Part shown: piece by piece, positions 1 to 7,180 of the stretch
Layout: the number at the start of each line of letters is the position of its first letter
How positions within the stretch are numbered: the stretch's first letter is position 1
NCBI GenBank assembly: GCA_023393115.1
Contig: JAEWMS010000003.1
Span: forward strand, 1 to 14,359
From: Bacillota bacterium
GTDB taxonomy: Bacteria > Bacillota > Clostridia > Acetivibrionales > DSM-1351
Direction: 5' to 3'
DNA: 14,359 bases
Program-made: the position numbers and the translations under genes
Notes under the pieces: generated by a model
Seen by the model: only the letters and a program-made list of their open reading frames with translations
Told to the model about the DNA's origin: nothing
Database searches by the model: none

Positions 1-2
1 TT

Positions 3-926
3 CTTGGCTATCATAATGTATATAAAGACTACAAGGCTGCTCGGAATCAGTTTTTAAGGGAATATTCTGAAAAGGGACACTCGCTACATGCTGACTTTAT
101 TAGGATGGGTGACGGGGAACATTATAGCTCACTCCTTGCATGGACTGAGCGGGCGTTAGCAGGGAAGCTTACTAAGAATAAAAAAGACTATAATAACCAA
201 CAAAAAAATGGAATAATGCCACACAAAGAAGCAATTAAATATATATATAGCTTCAATGGTTTGTTTAAAAAAACATATTTTGACCATGAGATTAAAAATA
301 TTCCCAAAACTGTTTCGTATATACAAAAGCAGAAACTATATACTTATGAATTAGTTGAGATTGTGGATAGCTTATTTGGCATTCCGTTGCCTAATACTAA
401 AATCAAGCTAAAAGATGGTAAAACAGTTAGCGCAGCGAGATATTCTTATGAACTTGTTGGAACATATAAGGTACTTAATCTAGGAGGGATAAAAGTATAT
501 CGTCCGAGTACTAGCGAAGATATGATATATGGAATAGTTCCTTTTACTCCTGGAAAGTCCCTGTTTGGTAAGGGGGGGAGTAAAGGTCAACTTGGTAGTA
601 CAAAAGGATATAAACTTAAAGAGGGGATAGATGTTGACCTAAGAGGTACAGGTAAAACTTTCAATGACGCTCTTGATGAAGCTTTTAGAAAAACAGGAAC
701 ACCAAGGTCGGAATTTGAAGTTACTAAGTGGGGAAAAGACGGTAATGGAAAGTCGTTCCCAGTTGAGTGGAGAGCAAAGAATGGTTCCGAGGTTAATGTA
801 GATATTGGACATACTACTAATGGCCCAAATGTACCACATGTTGGCTACCAAACAGGTGGTAAAAGGGGTAGTGGTGGTGCTGTGCGAGGACATATTATAG
901 TAGATGATGTTCCGATTAACAGATAA
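3..926 (+). CDS. C-terminal part of a polymorphic toxin (toxin-47-like domain), 5' end outside the window
   Basis: The frame is open from the first bases with no stop, so the Met at 105 is probably internal and 307 residues are visible of a longer protein. The last ~105 visible residues look like a toxin tip. A Gly/Lys-rich linker (around 565-610) precedes it, then come the motifs WGKDGNGKSFPVEW, a GH (His270 in visible numbering), VPHVGYQTGGKRG (His279) and RGHIIVDDVP (His297) just before the stop. From memory this pattern matches the 'polymorphic toxin type 47' domain of LXG/YobL-type Bacillus and Clostridium toxins, thought to be an RNase; the three His residues and nearby Arg/Lys are plausible catalytic residues. 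The upstream ~200 residues are not recognised and are probably a delivery or pretoxin region. The small gene 21 bp downstream fits an immunity protein. Family name is recall, activity is inference. Confidence 0.68.
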   Translation, partial: LGYHNVYKDYKAARNQFLREYSEKGHSLHADFIRMGDGEHYSSLLAWTERALAGKLTKNKKDYNNQQKNGIMPHKEAIKYIYSFNGLFKKTYFDHEIKNIPKTVSYIQKQKLYTYELVEIVDSLFGIPLPNTKIKLKDGKTVSAARYSYELVGTYKVLNLGGIKVYRPSTSEDMIYGIVPFTPGKSLFGKGGSKGQLGSTKGYKLKEGIDVDLRGTGKTFNDALDEAFRKTGTPRSEFEVTKWGKDGNGKSFPVEWRAKNGSEVNVDIGHTTNGPNVPHVGYQTGGKRGSGGAVRGHIIVDDVPINR

Positions 927-947
927 GAGAGAATAGGAGGTGAAATT

Positions 948-1397
948 GTGTGGTCTATAAAAGAACAGATCTTATCGGCTGCTAATACTTTAAATGTTAT
1001 TGTTTACGGTATAGCTATTTTGGAGACTGAGAAATTAATAAGTGGAGTTAGAGAAAAATATTGTGGAGTAGATAATACAACTTATATATGGGAAAATCTA
1101 ATAAATGAAGTAGCGGTCAATAATAAGGATGCGTGGCTATGGGTAGGCGACTTTATCGGAGATTCAGAGATAATAATGTTTTTCAATCCATCAGATGAAA
1201 GAGAAGCATTTACAATCAATAAAGGCAGTGATGTTGTTTCGATATTAAGTGAAACTTATGGCTTTGAGTTCTATTTGACTAATATAAATTTTGATTATTT
1301 ACTTTGCTTTAACCATCATGATGTTCTTATTGGATGTGGTAGTGCAGTAGAATGGTTAAATAAATATAAAACAGCAGAATATGATGCATTCTTATAA
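948..1397 (+). CDS. Probable immunity protein for the upstream toxin
   Basis: A 149-residue, acidic, soluble protein with no signal peptide or membrane segment. It starts at a GTG preceded by a strong AGGAGG (935-940) and lies 21 bp after the toxin stop, so the two are very likely cotranscribed. Visible features are an aromatic patch (DAWLWVGDF, around residues 61-69), a middle stretch FFNPSDEREAF, and a conserved-looking C-terminal block FEFYLTN..FDYLLCFNHHDVLIGCG ending in EWL. This block recalls an uncharacterised family (possibly DUF6756) often found beside toxins, but that is recall and unchecked. The position directly after a toxin C-terminal domain is the main argument for immunity: it would bind and block the toxin tip in the producing cell and in kin. 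Function is inferred from context. Confidence 0.6.
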   Translation: MWSIKEQILSAANTLNVIVYGIAILETEKLISGVREKYCGVDNTTYIWENLINEVAVNNKDAWLWVGDFIGDSEIIMFFNPSDEREAFTINKGSDVVSILSETYGFEFYLTNINFDYLLCFNHHDVLIGCGSAVEWLNKYKTAEYDAFL

Positions 1398-1423
1398 AGA
1401 ATATCATGATGAAATTGTATAGT

Positions 1424-1463
1424 GTGTAAGGCGGTTGTCAAATTTAGATGACCGTTTTTACAC
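1424..1463 (+). terminator. Terminator-like hairpin after the toxin-immunity pair
   Basis: GTGTAA (1424-1429) pairs with TTACAC (1458-1463). Inside it CGGT..TCA (around 1432-1440) pairs imperfectly with TGACCG (1449-1454). A run of five T (1455-1459) lies within the 3' arm. It begins 26 bp after the immunity stop and could end the toxin-immunity transcript, though the T run is not clearly outside the stem. Confidence 0.42.
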
Positions 1464-1812
1464 AAATATAATATACCTAAAACTGACAAGTATTAATTAT
1501 TAGTTTATATAGGTGATTGGAATTTATAAATCTACAGAATAGAAATGAGATTATTGAAATAATAAAAGACTTAGCTGGCCATATAAGCATATTAGGCTTG
1601 TTTCAGAAAGCTTTACTAAGTTTATAAATAGTCTATTTGAATAATAAATATTCCGGTTTTTATTTCACCAAAATAAAATGCTCAGGAGTATGGCTTATAA
1701 AAGGTTAAAATTTCGAGACTAGATAATATACGTTTATTTCAAGCTACAAGGACTTTAGGGAGGATGTAATTGTGATATCTGGTAGGCCGCACTATTACCC
1801 TGGAATTGATGT
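1464..1812. other. Gene-poor junction region with possible gene remnants
   Basis: No complete gene is supported here. Two short frames look like debris. One starts at TTG 1517 after AGGTG and reads 36 codons (core NEIIEIIKDLAGHISILG) to a stop at 1625-1627; the same frame then continues open for about 26 more codons. The other starts at GTG 1772 with a well-spaced GGGAGG (1758-1763), reads VISGRPHYYPGIDVYF and then runs antisense into the 3' end of the MerR-type gene, ending at 1900. Their nature is unknown. They fit remnants of toxin or immunity cassettes at the border between an accessory locus and the conserved chromosome. Confidence 0.3.
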
Positions 1813-2418
1813 CTACTTCCCAATTAATTTCCTTAACCTTCCGACAAGAGAGGTACTCTTTTTCTCCCGCCAGCTTGTAATACTTCTGTCGACCTCCTGA
1901 AAATGTCTATCCAGTTTTATTTCGAGCTTTCTTGAACTATTTTCAACACAGGCTCCCAACTCAAGCTTGGATTTTTGGATCTCCTTTGATAAATGATCTT
2001 TTGTAGACATAAGCTCTGTGGAAATATTGTTATACACCTGTTCTTGCATACTGTTTATGGCATCCATTATGATTGCAAGCTCAGAAGTGTTCAAATGAGC
2101 CGGGGAAGACCCCATAAGTGCGGGAAGTTGCTCCCCTTTAACCGATTCAGAAGTATATCCGGAAAGAGTATTAACCTTAGAAATTATATTTTCATCTTCA
2201 AGTATTTTCCTTATTGCTTTAAGTTCGAGGCCCTGATCCCGCATGTCCTTAATCTGATACATAACGTTGGCCAACTCGGTGGTGTAAAATCTTCTGCCTC
2301 TGCTATCTTTTGGAACTTTTAGGCCAAACTCCTTTTCATAAAATCTTAAAGCGTGATCAGTTATATTTAAAGATTCACTTAACTCTGTTATTGAATACCG
2401 ATCCTTTAATATATCCAT
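1813..2418 (-). CDS. MerR-type HTH protein with C-terminal coiled coil (RacA-like architecture)
   Basis: A 201-residue protein. Residues ~6-75 form a MerR-type winged helix: YSITELSESLNI (helix-turn-helix), HALRFYEKEFGL, and RGRRFYTTELANVMYQIKDMRDQGLELKAI. A linker follows (~80-110), then a long charged helix rich in Leu, Glu and Lys (~112-185) that should form a coiled coil, and a basic tail (VGRLRKLIGK). No effector-binding domain, metal-binding Cys cluster or GyrI-like domain is present, so a classic MerR activator is less likely. HTH plus coiled coil at this length resembles RacA of Bacillus (184 aa), which anchors origin DNA at the pole through DivIVA, and the related DUF3967 proteins. 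The start is supported by GGGAGG about 10 nt upstream. It lies 112 bp after the pseudouridine synthase gene on the same strand and has its own promoter. DNA binding is likely; a chromosome-anchoring role is inference. Confidence 0.72.
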   Translation of the reverse strand: MDILKDRYSITELSESLNITDHALRFYEKEFGLKVPKDSRGRRFYTTELANVMYQIKDMRDQGLELKAIRKILEDENIISKVNTLSGYTSESVKGEQLPALMGSSPAHLNTSELAIIMDAINSMQEQVYNNISTELMSTKDHLSKEIQKSKLELGACVENSSRKLEIKLDRHFQEVDRSITSWREKKSTSLVGRLRKLIGK

Positions 2419-2467
2419 ATTTGCCTGCCTCCCATTATGCCCTCTTCATTTGTAGACCAGCCAATTA

Positions 2468-2496
2468 AGTATAGGTTTGAAGCTGTTTACTAACAA
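2468..2496 (-). promoter_or_regulatory. Promoter for the MerR/RacA-like gene
   Basis: On the minus strand TTGTTA (-35, 2491-2496) and TATACT (-10, 2468-2473) are separated by 17 bp. The predicted start of transcription is about 40 bp before the ATG at 2418, so the gene can be transcribed separately from the pseudouridine synthase upstream. Confidence 0.55.
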
Positions 2497-2530
2497 AATA
2501 GTAGCATACCGGAGAGTATATGTAAAATAT

Positions 2531-3436
2531 TTACAGTCGGTTTTTCATTATTTCCAGAACCGCTTTCATATCTTCAGGCAGTTCAGCTTGGAAAACTACT
2601 TCCCTTTGGGTTTCAGGATGGTTGATTTTTGTAATATGGGAATGCAGCGCCTGTCGGGAAATTAACAAGTCTGTGTTCTCAGAATATAAAGTGTCTCCGT
2701 AAATTGGAAAGCCCATTGCCTGACAGTGAACCCGTATCTGATGTGTCCTGCCGGTCTCCAACTTAAATCTAAGTAAAGCAGCATTATGGGAAGGAAAACT
2801 TTCAATAACCTCATAATGTGTAACAGAAGGAGCACCCGTATCAGAAATATGCCTGAGCATTATACTACCAGGCTTTCTGTCAATAGGAAGGTTTATTGTT
2901 CCGGTTTTGTCTGATGGGATACCCTGGACAATTCCCAGATACTCCTTTTCAAACATTCCGCTATGCATTTGTTTAATGAGTGCTTCCTGAGCATATTGGT
3001 TTTTGGCAAAAATAATAATCCCGGAGGTTTCTCTGTCCAGTCTGCTAACAGGTCTGACTTTTTTAGAGATACCCTTTTGCTTAAGATAATATACAATTCC
3101 GTTGGCAATAGTAGAGTCAGGATGACTGCAGGTAGGATGTACAACAATACCGGGCTGCTTGTTCAGCACCAGCAGGCAGTTATCTTCATGAATTATGTCA
3201 ATGGGAATAGCTTGCGGTTCAATGTATTCACAGTCCTCTTCAAGTTCGAGTTCAACTCTAATCTGATCATTTTCTTTTACAATATAGTTGACATGCACCG
3301 CTTCGTTGTTTACATAAATTTTATTCTGAAATTTCAGCTTTTTAACCAATCTTTCAGATATTTTCATTCTGCCCTTAAGGATATATTTTAATGGCTTTCC
3401 TGTATCGGTCAAATCAACTTTGTGTTCAAGTACCAT
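2531..3436 (-). CDS. RluA/RluD-family ribosomal RNA pseudouridine synthase
   Basis: A 301-residue enzyme that isomerises specific uridines to pseudouridine, most likely in 23S rRNA. The N-terminal ~65 residues are an S4-like RNA-binding domain (GRMKISERLVKKLKFQNKIYVNN..V.....V.ENDQI). The catalytic domain follows: LLVLNKQPGIVVHP (88-101), then RLDRETSG with catalytic Asp134, and the C-terminal motifs LETGRTHQIRVH and GFPIYGDTLY, all typical of the RluA/RluC/RluD group. Length is normal for RluD. Which uridines it modifies cannot be read from sequence; clostridia carry several paralogues, so no symbol is given. The ATG has GGAGG four to five bases upstream. It is divergent from the YnbB-like gene and has its own promoter at 3517-3546. 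No convincing terminator is visible after it. Confidence 0.93.
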   Translation of the reverse strand: MVLEHKVDLTDTGKPLKYILKGRMKISERLVKKLKFQNKIYVNNEAVHVNYIVKENDQIRVELELEEDCEYIEPQAIPIDIIHEDNCLLVLNKQPGIVVHPTCSHPDSTIANGIVYYLKQKGISKKVRPVSRLDRETSGIIIFAKNQYAQEALIKQMHSGMFEKEYLGIVQGIPSDKTGTINLPIDRKPGSIMLRHISDTGAPSVTHYEVIESFPSHNAALLRFKLETGRTHQIRVHCQAMGFPIYGDTLYSENTDLLISRQALHSHITKINHPETQREVVFQAELPEDMKAVLEIMKNRL

Positions 3437-3516
3437 GGTGCCTCCATGAAAAAATATCTACTAAAAATATCTATTAATAATATCTCTGTAGTGTAATATA
3501 AAATACTTATACAGCA

Positions 3517-3546
3517 ATTATACAGGTAAAACTAAAATAACTGCAA
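3517..3546 (-). promoter_or_regulatory. Promoter for the pseudouridine synthase gene
   Basis: On the minus strand TTGCAG (-35, 3541-3546) and a perfect TATAAT (-10, 3517-3522) lie 18 bp apart, about 80 bp before the start codon. The 10-bp repeat array begins only a few bases upstream of the -35, where UP elements or activators usually bind. Confidence 0.62.
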
Positions 3547-3549
3547 CCT

Positions 3550-3660
3550 CGTATGGATTAGTATGGAGTCCATATGGACCAGTTTAGACTCATATGGATT
3601 CATACGGACTCATATAGACTCATATAGACTCATATGAACTCATATGGACTTGTATAGAAT
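3550..3660. repeat. Tandem array of about eleven 10-bp units, consensus CATATGGACT
   Basis: The stretch is built from consecutive 10-bp units starting at 3550, 3560, 3571, 3581, 3591, 3601, 3611, 3621, 3631, 3641 and 3651, with one extra base at 3570. Units include CATATGGATT, CATACGGACT, CATATAGACT (twice), CATATGAACT and CATATGGACT; the edge units are more diverged. The period is close to one DNA helical turn, so the repeated face lies on one side of the helix. It lies in the divergent intergenic region, directly upstream of the pseudouridine synthase -35. It encodes no protein and has no spacers, so it is not a CRISPR. Confidence 0.9.
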
Positions 3661-3734
3661 GGGATTCTCTCCATCCTTGCGATTTTATCGATACATATGT
3701 GCTATAAAAACTAGCAGGAACTTGGTAAATGGTA

Positions 3735-3740
3735 TATAAT
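3735..3740 (+). promoter_or_regulatory. Possible -10 box for the YnbB-like gene
   Basis: A perfect TATAAT lies 71 bp before the ATG at 3812, but no good -35 is found 16-18 bp upstream (TAGCAG at 17 bp) and the TG of an extended -10 is out of register. A promoter must lie in this intergenic region because the upstream gene is divergent; this is the best candidate. Confidence 0.35.
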
Positions 3741-3811
3741 GCAATAAAAAGCATTTATATTATTATATTAATTATTACATTACCGTTCATACGAAAGAGG
3801 AAAAATAAACT

Positions 3812-5101
3812 ATGGATTTGAAAACAAGAGAATATTTAAAGCAGAATTTCGAAATTGAAGATAGAGTAATTGAACTGGCCGAGCAGGCGGAAGATGACGC
3901 TCAAAAGGTATTTGAACAGATAGATGGTATAAAGCAGCTAAATCAGCTGAAAGTAATAAAAGCCATGCAGGAGAACAAACTCAGTGATTCACACTTTAAC
4001 GGAACCACCGGTTACGGATACGATGACAGGGGAAGAGAGGTTCTTGACAGTGTTTATGCAAATATTTTTAAGGCAGAAGATGCTCTGGTACGACACCAGA
4101 TTGTATCGGGTACTCAGGCCTTGGCCCTCTGTCTCTTTGGAAATCTGAGACCTGGAGACGAGTTGGTTGCCGTAACAGGCAAGCCCTATGACACACTGGA
4201 AGAAGTTATAGGCATAAGGGGAGAAAATTGCGGTTCACTTAAAGAATTTGGTGTTAAATTCAAACAGGTTGAATTAAGACCTGACGGTAAACCTGATATC
4301 GAGCAGATTAAAAAGGTAGTGACTCCAACTACCAAAATGGCAATGATTCAGCGCTCAAGAGGCTATTCCTGGAGAGATGCCCTTCGTATTGAAGACATAA
4401 AAAACGTCATAGACACCATTAAATCCATAAACAATTCAATAGTAATTATGGTTGACAACTGTTACGGAGAATTTGTCGAAGAGGTTGAGCCCATAGAGGT
4501 TGGTGCCGATATAATAGCTGGGTCACTGATTAAAAATCCCGGTGGCGGGCTGGCCTTGACAGGTGGGTATATAGCAGGCAGAAGAGACCTTGTGGAGCAG
4601 GCTGCCTTTAGGCTCACATCTCCAGGCCTGGGAAAGGAAGTGGGAGCTTCCCTCGGCAATAACAGACTTATGTTCCAGGGTTTATTCATGGCACCCCATG
4701 TGGTGGCAGAAAGCCTTAAGGGAGCAGTATTCTGTGCTGCCCTGATGGAACGAGCCGGCTTTGAAACACTTCCTTCTGTTCAAGCAAAACGGAGTGACAT
4801 TATTCAGGCTGTAAAGTTTAACAATGAGCAAAGCCTGATAGCTTTTTGCCAGGGCATCCAAAAGGGGTCTCCGGTGGACTCCTATGTTACGCCGCAACCC
4901 TGGGACATGCCTGGTTATGATTCCCCGGTTATTATGGCTGCCGGTGCTTTTGTTCAGGGGTCATCAATTGAGCTCAGTGCAGATGCACCAATAAAAAGCC
5001 CCTACATAGCATATATGCAGGGGGGACTGGTGTACGAACACGTTAAGCTTGGGAATATGATAGCACTTCAGAAATTATACAATCTTGGAATGGTGAAATA
5101 A
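3812..5101 (+). CDS. ynbB: YnbB-like PLP-dependent enzyme, methionine gamma-lyase family
   Basis: A 429-residue fold-type I PLP enzyme of the Met_gamma_lyase family, also called 'aluminium resistance protein' in older annotations. Visible marks are HFNGTTGYGYDDRGRE (~61-76), the cofactor-binding region VSGTQALALCLFGNLRPGD (~98-116), IVIMVDNCYGEFVEE with the PLP-contacting Asp (~211-225), and SLIKNPGGG, whose Lys241 should form the internal aldimine. Length and motif order fit full-length YnbB. By family it would act on sulfur amino acids by elimination, but the real substrate is not established. The start is supported by AGAGG 11 nt upstream and by the N-terminus matching the family. No terminator is seen before the next gene 72 bp downstream, so some readthrough into the division operon is possible. 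Confidence 0.88.
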   Translation: MDLKTREYLKQNFEIEDRVIELAEQAEDDAQKVFEQIDGIKQLNQLKVIKAMQENKLSDSHFNGTTGYGYDDRGREVLDSVYANIFKAEDALVRHQIVSGTQALALCLFGNLRPGDELVAVTGKPYDTLEEVIGIRGENCGSLKEFGVKFKQVELRPDGKPDIEQIKKVVTPTTKMAMIQRSRGYSWRDALRIEDIKNVIDTIKSINNSIVIMVDNCYGEFVEEVEPIEVGADIIAGSLIKNPGGGLALTGGYIAGRRDLVEQAAFRLTSPGLGKEVGASLGNNRLMFQGLFMAPHVVAESLKGAVFCAALMERAGFETLPSVQAKRSDIIQAVKFNNEQSLIAFCQGIQKGSPVDSYVTPQPWDMPGYDSPVIMAAGAFVQGSSIELSADAPIKSPYIAYMQGGLVYEHVKLGNMIALQKLYNLGMVK

Positions 5102-5113
5102 CTCATTGGTAGG

Positions 5114-5143
5114 TTGTTTCACGAAGAAGTACCTTGGTATAAT
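5114..5143 (+). promoter_or_regulatory. Extended -10 promoter for the adaptor-yggS-sepF-yggT-ylmH-divIVA operon
   Basis: TTGTTT (5114-5119), an 18-bp spacer, then TGG followed by a perfect TATAAT (5138-5143), which gives an extended -10. Transcription would begin near 5150, about 24 bases before the ATG at 5174. It is one of the best promoter matches in the window. Confidence 0.72.
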
Positions 5144-5173
5144 AATTGCTATGACAGCTGAACGGAGGTAAGC

Positions 5174-6424
5174 ATGAGTATTTTTAGAAAGCAGAGTGTG
5201 AAAATAGGAACTCTTATTTTAGGAGTATTTCTGTTAATATACCTTCCTTCACTGTTATTCATTATTTATGGTAACGGTGTTGAAACAGATATACTTAAAA
5301 TAGGGAAGATAGAAGAAGTACAGAATATTGACGGGGTCTTTATACGCAATGAACAGCTTATTATGTCACCCGAAACCGGAGATTGTGTAATGGATGCTGT
5401 GGACGGTGAAAAAGTTCCCGCTTATTATCGAATAGCATCTGTTGTAAAAAATGTTCCTGTATCCACCTATGCAGAACTTAAAACGAAGGAAATGGAGATT
5501 GAAAGGGCCCAAAATGCACAGAAGGAGAATATTAGTGCCTTCTCCAGTGACATAAAGAAGCTTGACACCGAAATAATTGAAGAGGTAAAAAACCTTGCTC
5601 AGCAATCAATTCGCGGCAGTCTTGTTGAAAGTAACACAAGCCTGACAAATATTGATAAAATAGTTTACAGAAAGTCAGATATTTTTGGTGACAGCAGTAA
5701 ATCCGCTGCTTATATAAAAAAGTTAAAGAGCGAAAAAGCTGCCATACAAAGTAAGCTGAACAATAACGTAAAGGAAATTCGCACAAGTAGTTCGGGTCTG
5801 ATATCCTACGCCATAGACGGTTATGAAACCATTCTGACCCCTGATGTCATCAGAAATATTACTCCTGAGGAACTGGATAAAATCACAACAAAGGAAACAA
5901 ACAGGGACTTCAATGTAATAGACGTAGTAAAGGGTAAACCGGTGGCAAAATTGGTAAAGGATCTCGAGAGTCATATGGTTGCTGCAGTTGATGAAAAGTA
6001 TACCAAGGCCTTAAAACTCGATAAGACTGTAATGCTGAGAATCAATGAAACAGGATTGAGTATAGATGCTAAAATAATATATAGCTCTAACTTGATTAAT
6101 GGGAAAAGAATAGTAGCGTTTAAGTTTGATACCGGCTTAAATGAAACAGTAGGATTGAGAAGGGTAAATGCGGATATAATATTATCTAGCTATACTGGCT
6201 TAAAGGTGCCTTACAGTTCCCTTCACGATATTGACTTAAAAAACATGACGGCTTCTATAACACTTGTTAAGGGACATACTGCAACCATTAAAAAGGTAAA
6301 AATCATAGGTATGAATGAAGATGCTGTAATAATTGATAACCTTGAAGGCGAAAACTCAATAGCCTTATACAATACATATATACTTAATCCTAATAATATT
6401 CAGGAGGGGCAAACTATTGACTGA
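5174..6424 (+). CDS. HlyD-like membrane-anchored adaptor protein of the sepF operon
   Basis: A 416-residue protein with a basic N-terminus and one membrane segment (~11-33), then a large outside domain. The layout resembles periplasmic/extracytoplasmic adaptors of the HlyD/RND type: a first half of a barrel-sandwich (~54-92, MSPETGDCVM), a charged alpha-hairpin (~100-200, many Lys and Glu), a second half-motif (SSSGLISYAIDGYETIL, ~205-221), then beta-rich domains to the end. The assignment rests on this architecture, not on strong motifs. No ABC or RND transporter lies nearby, so it may act as a structural envelope protein, not as part of a pump. It starts with GGAGGT five bases before the ATG and its last 8 bases overlap yggS, so the two are probably translationally coupled. 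Confidence 0.62.
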   Translation: MSIFRKQSVKIGTLILGVFLLIYLPSLLFIIYGNGVETDILKIGKIEEVQNIDGVFIRNEQLIMSPETGDCVMDAVDGEKVPAYYRIASVVKNVPVSTYAELKTKEMEIERAQNAQKENISAFSSDIKKLDTEIIEEVKNLAQQSIRGSLVESNTSLTNIDKIVYRKSDIFGDSSKSAAYIKKLKSEKAAIQSKLNNNVKEIRTSSSGLISYAIDGYETILTPDVIRNITPEELDKITTKETNRDFNVIDVVKGKPVAKLVKDLESHMVAAVDEKYTKALKLDKTVMLRINETGLSIDAKIIYSSNLINGKRIVAFKFDTGLNETVGLRRVNADIILSSYTGLKVPYSSLHDIDLKNMTASITLVKGHTATIKKVKIIGMNEDAVIIDNLEGENSIALYNTYILNPNNIQEGQTID

Positions 6425-7124
6425 TTCAGAAATAAAGAATAATTTGGATAATATTATGTTAAGAGCGAAGGTGGCAGCAGAAAAAAGCGGCCGATCCCTG
6501 GAGGATATCAAAATAATAGCAGTTACGAAGACTGTGGATGTTGAAAGAATTAATAATGTATATGAATACGGACTTCGAGATATGGGAGAGAACAGGGTTC
6601 AGGAGTTAATGGAAAAGTACGACCGGCTGCCTTCAGACGTAAAGTGGCATATTATAGGTCATCTTCAAACCAACAAAGTGAAATACATCGTAGATAAAGT
6701 TCAAATGGTACATTCTGTAGATAGTCTGGAGCTTGCAAAGGAAATTAACTCAAGGGCTGCCAAGCACCAGAGAAAAGTGGATATACTCCTGCAGGTAAAT
6801 GTGTCGGGAGAGGAAACCAAGTTCGGTATTAATCCGGAAAATGTGGATGAATATATATCAGTTTTATCTCGCATGGAAAATATTGCCTTAAAAGGGCTTA
6901 TGACAATAGCACCATATGCTCAGGACCCGCAGGACGTAAGGCCTGTCTTTAAGAATCTTTATAATATATATATTGACATAAAGAGTAAAAGATATGATAA
7001 TGTTAGTATGGATTATCTTTCCATGGGTATGAGTAACGATTTTGAAGTCGCAATCGAAGAGGGTGCAAATGTAGTCAGAATCGGCACAAGTATATTTGGA
7101 AAGAGGGATTATACACAAAAGTAA
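6417..7124 (+). CDS. yggS: YggS/YlmE-family pyridoxal phosphate homeostasis protein
   Basis: A 235-residue single-domain PLP-binding protein with an alanine-racemase-like TIM barrel (PLPBP, COG0325). Lys38 in IIAVTKTV is the PLP lysine; GENRVQEL, WHIIGHLQTNKVKY, VHSVDSLELA, LLQVNVSGEETKFGI, LKGLMTIAP and the C-terminal LSMGMSNDFEVAIEEGANVVRIGTSIFG are all present and typical. It has no known catalytic activity; it buffers PLP and affects amino-acid and vitamin B6 balance. It starts at TTG (6417) with AGGAGGGG eight bases upstream and overlaps the adaptor gene by 8 bp. It sits before sepF as ylmE does in Bacillus subtilis. Confidence 0.96.
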   Translation: MTDSEIKNNLDNIMLRAKVAAEKSGRSLEDIKIIAVTKTVDVERINNVYEYGLRDMGENRVQELMEKYDRLPSDVKWHIIGHLQTNKVKYIVDKVQMVHSVDSLELAKEINSRAAKHQRKVDILLQVNVSGEETKFGINPENVDEYISVLSRMENIALKGLMTIAPYAQDPQDVRPVFKNLYNIYIDIKSKRYDNVSMDYLSMGMSNDFEVAIEEGANVVRIGTSIFGKRDYTQK

Positions 7125-7180
7125 TTTTACAAGCGAGAAAAGATTAAATAAATTTACTAAAGATGCAGGGGGTATTTGAA

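Noticed and set aside
105..926. ATG at 105 as the start of the toxin gene
   Set aside because: The frame is open and protein-like from position 3, and no SD lies before 105, so the gene begins outside the window.
2521..2535. Palindrome TGTAAA-ATA-TTTACA at the end of the pseudouridine synthase gene as a terminator
   Set aside because: The stem is short and AT-rich, overlaps the stop codon and has no T tract in the right direction.
3550..3660. CRISPR-like array
   Set aside because: Units are 10 bp and directly adjacent with no spacers; it is a simple tandem repeat.
7163..7180. ATG at 7163 as the sepF start
   Set aside because: The SD AGGGGG lies after this codon and fits ATG 7181, which begins with the typical membrane helix.
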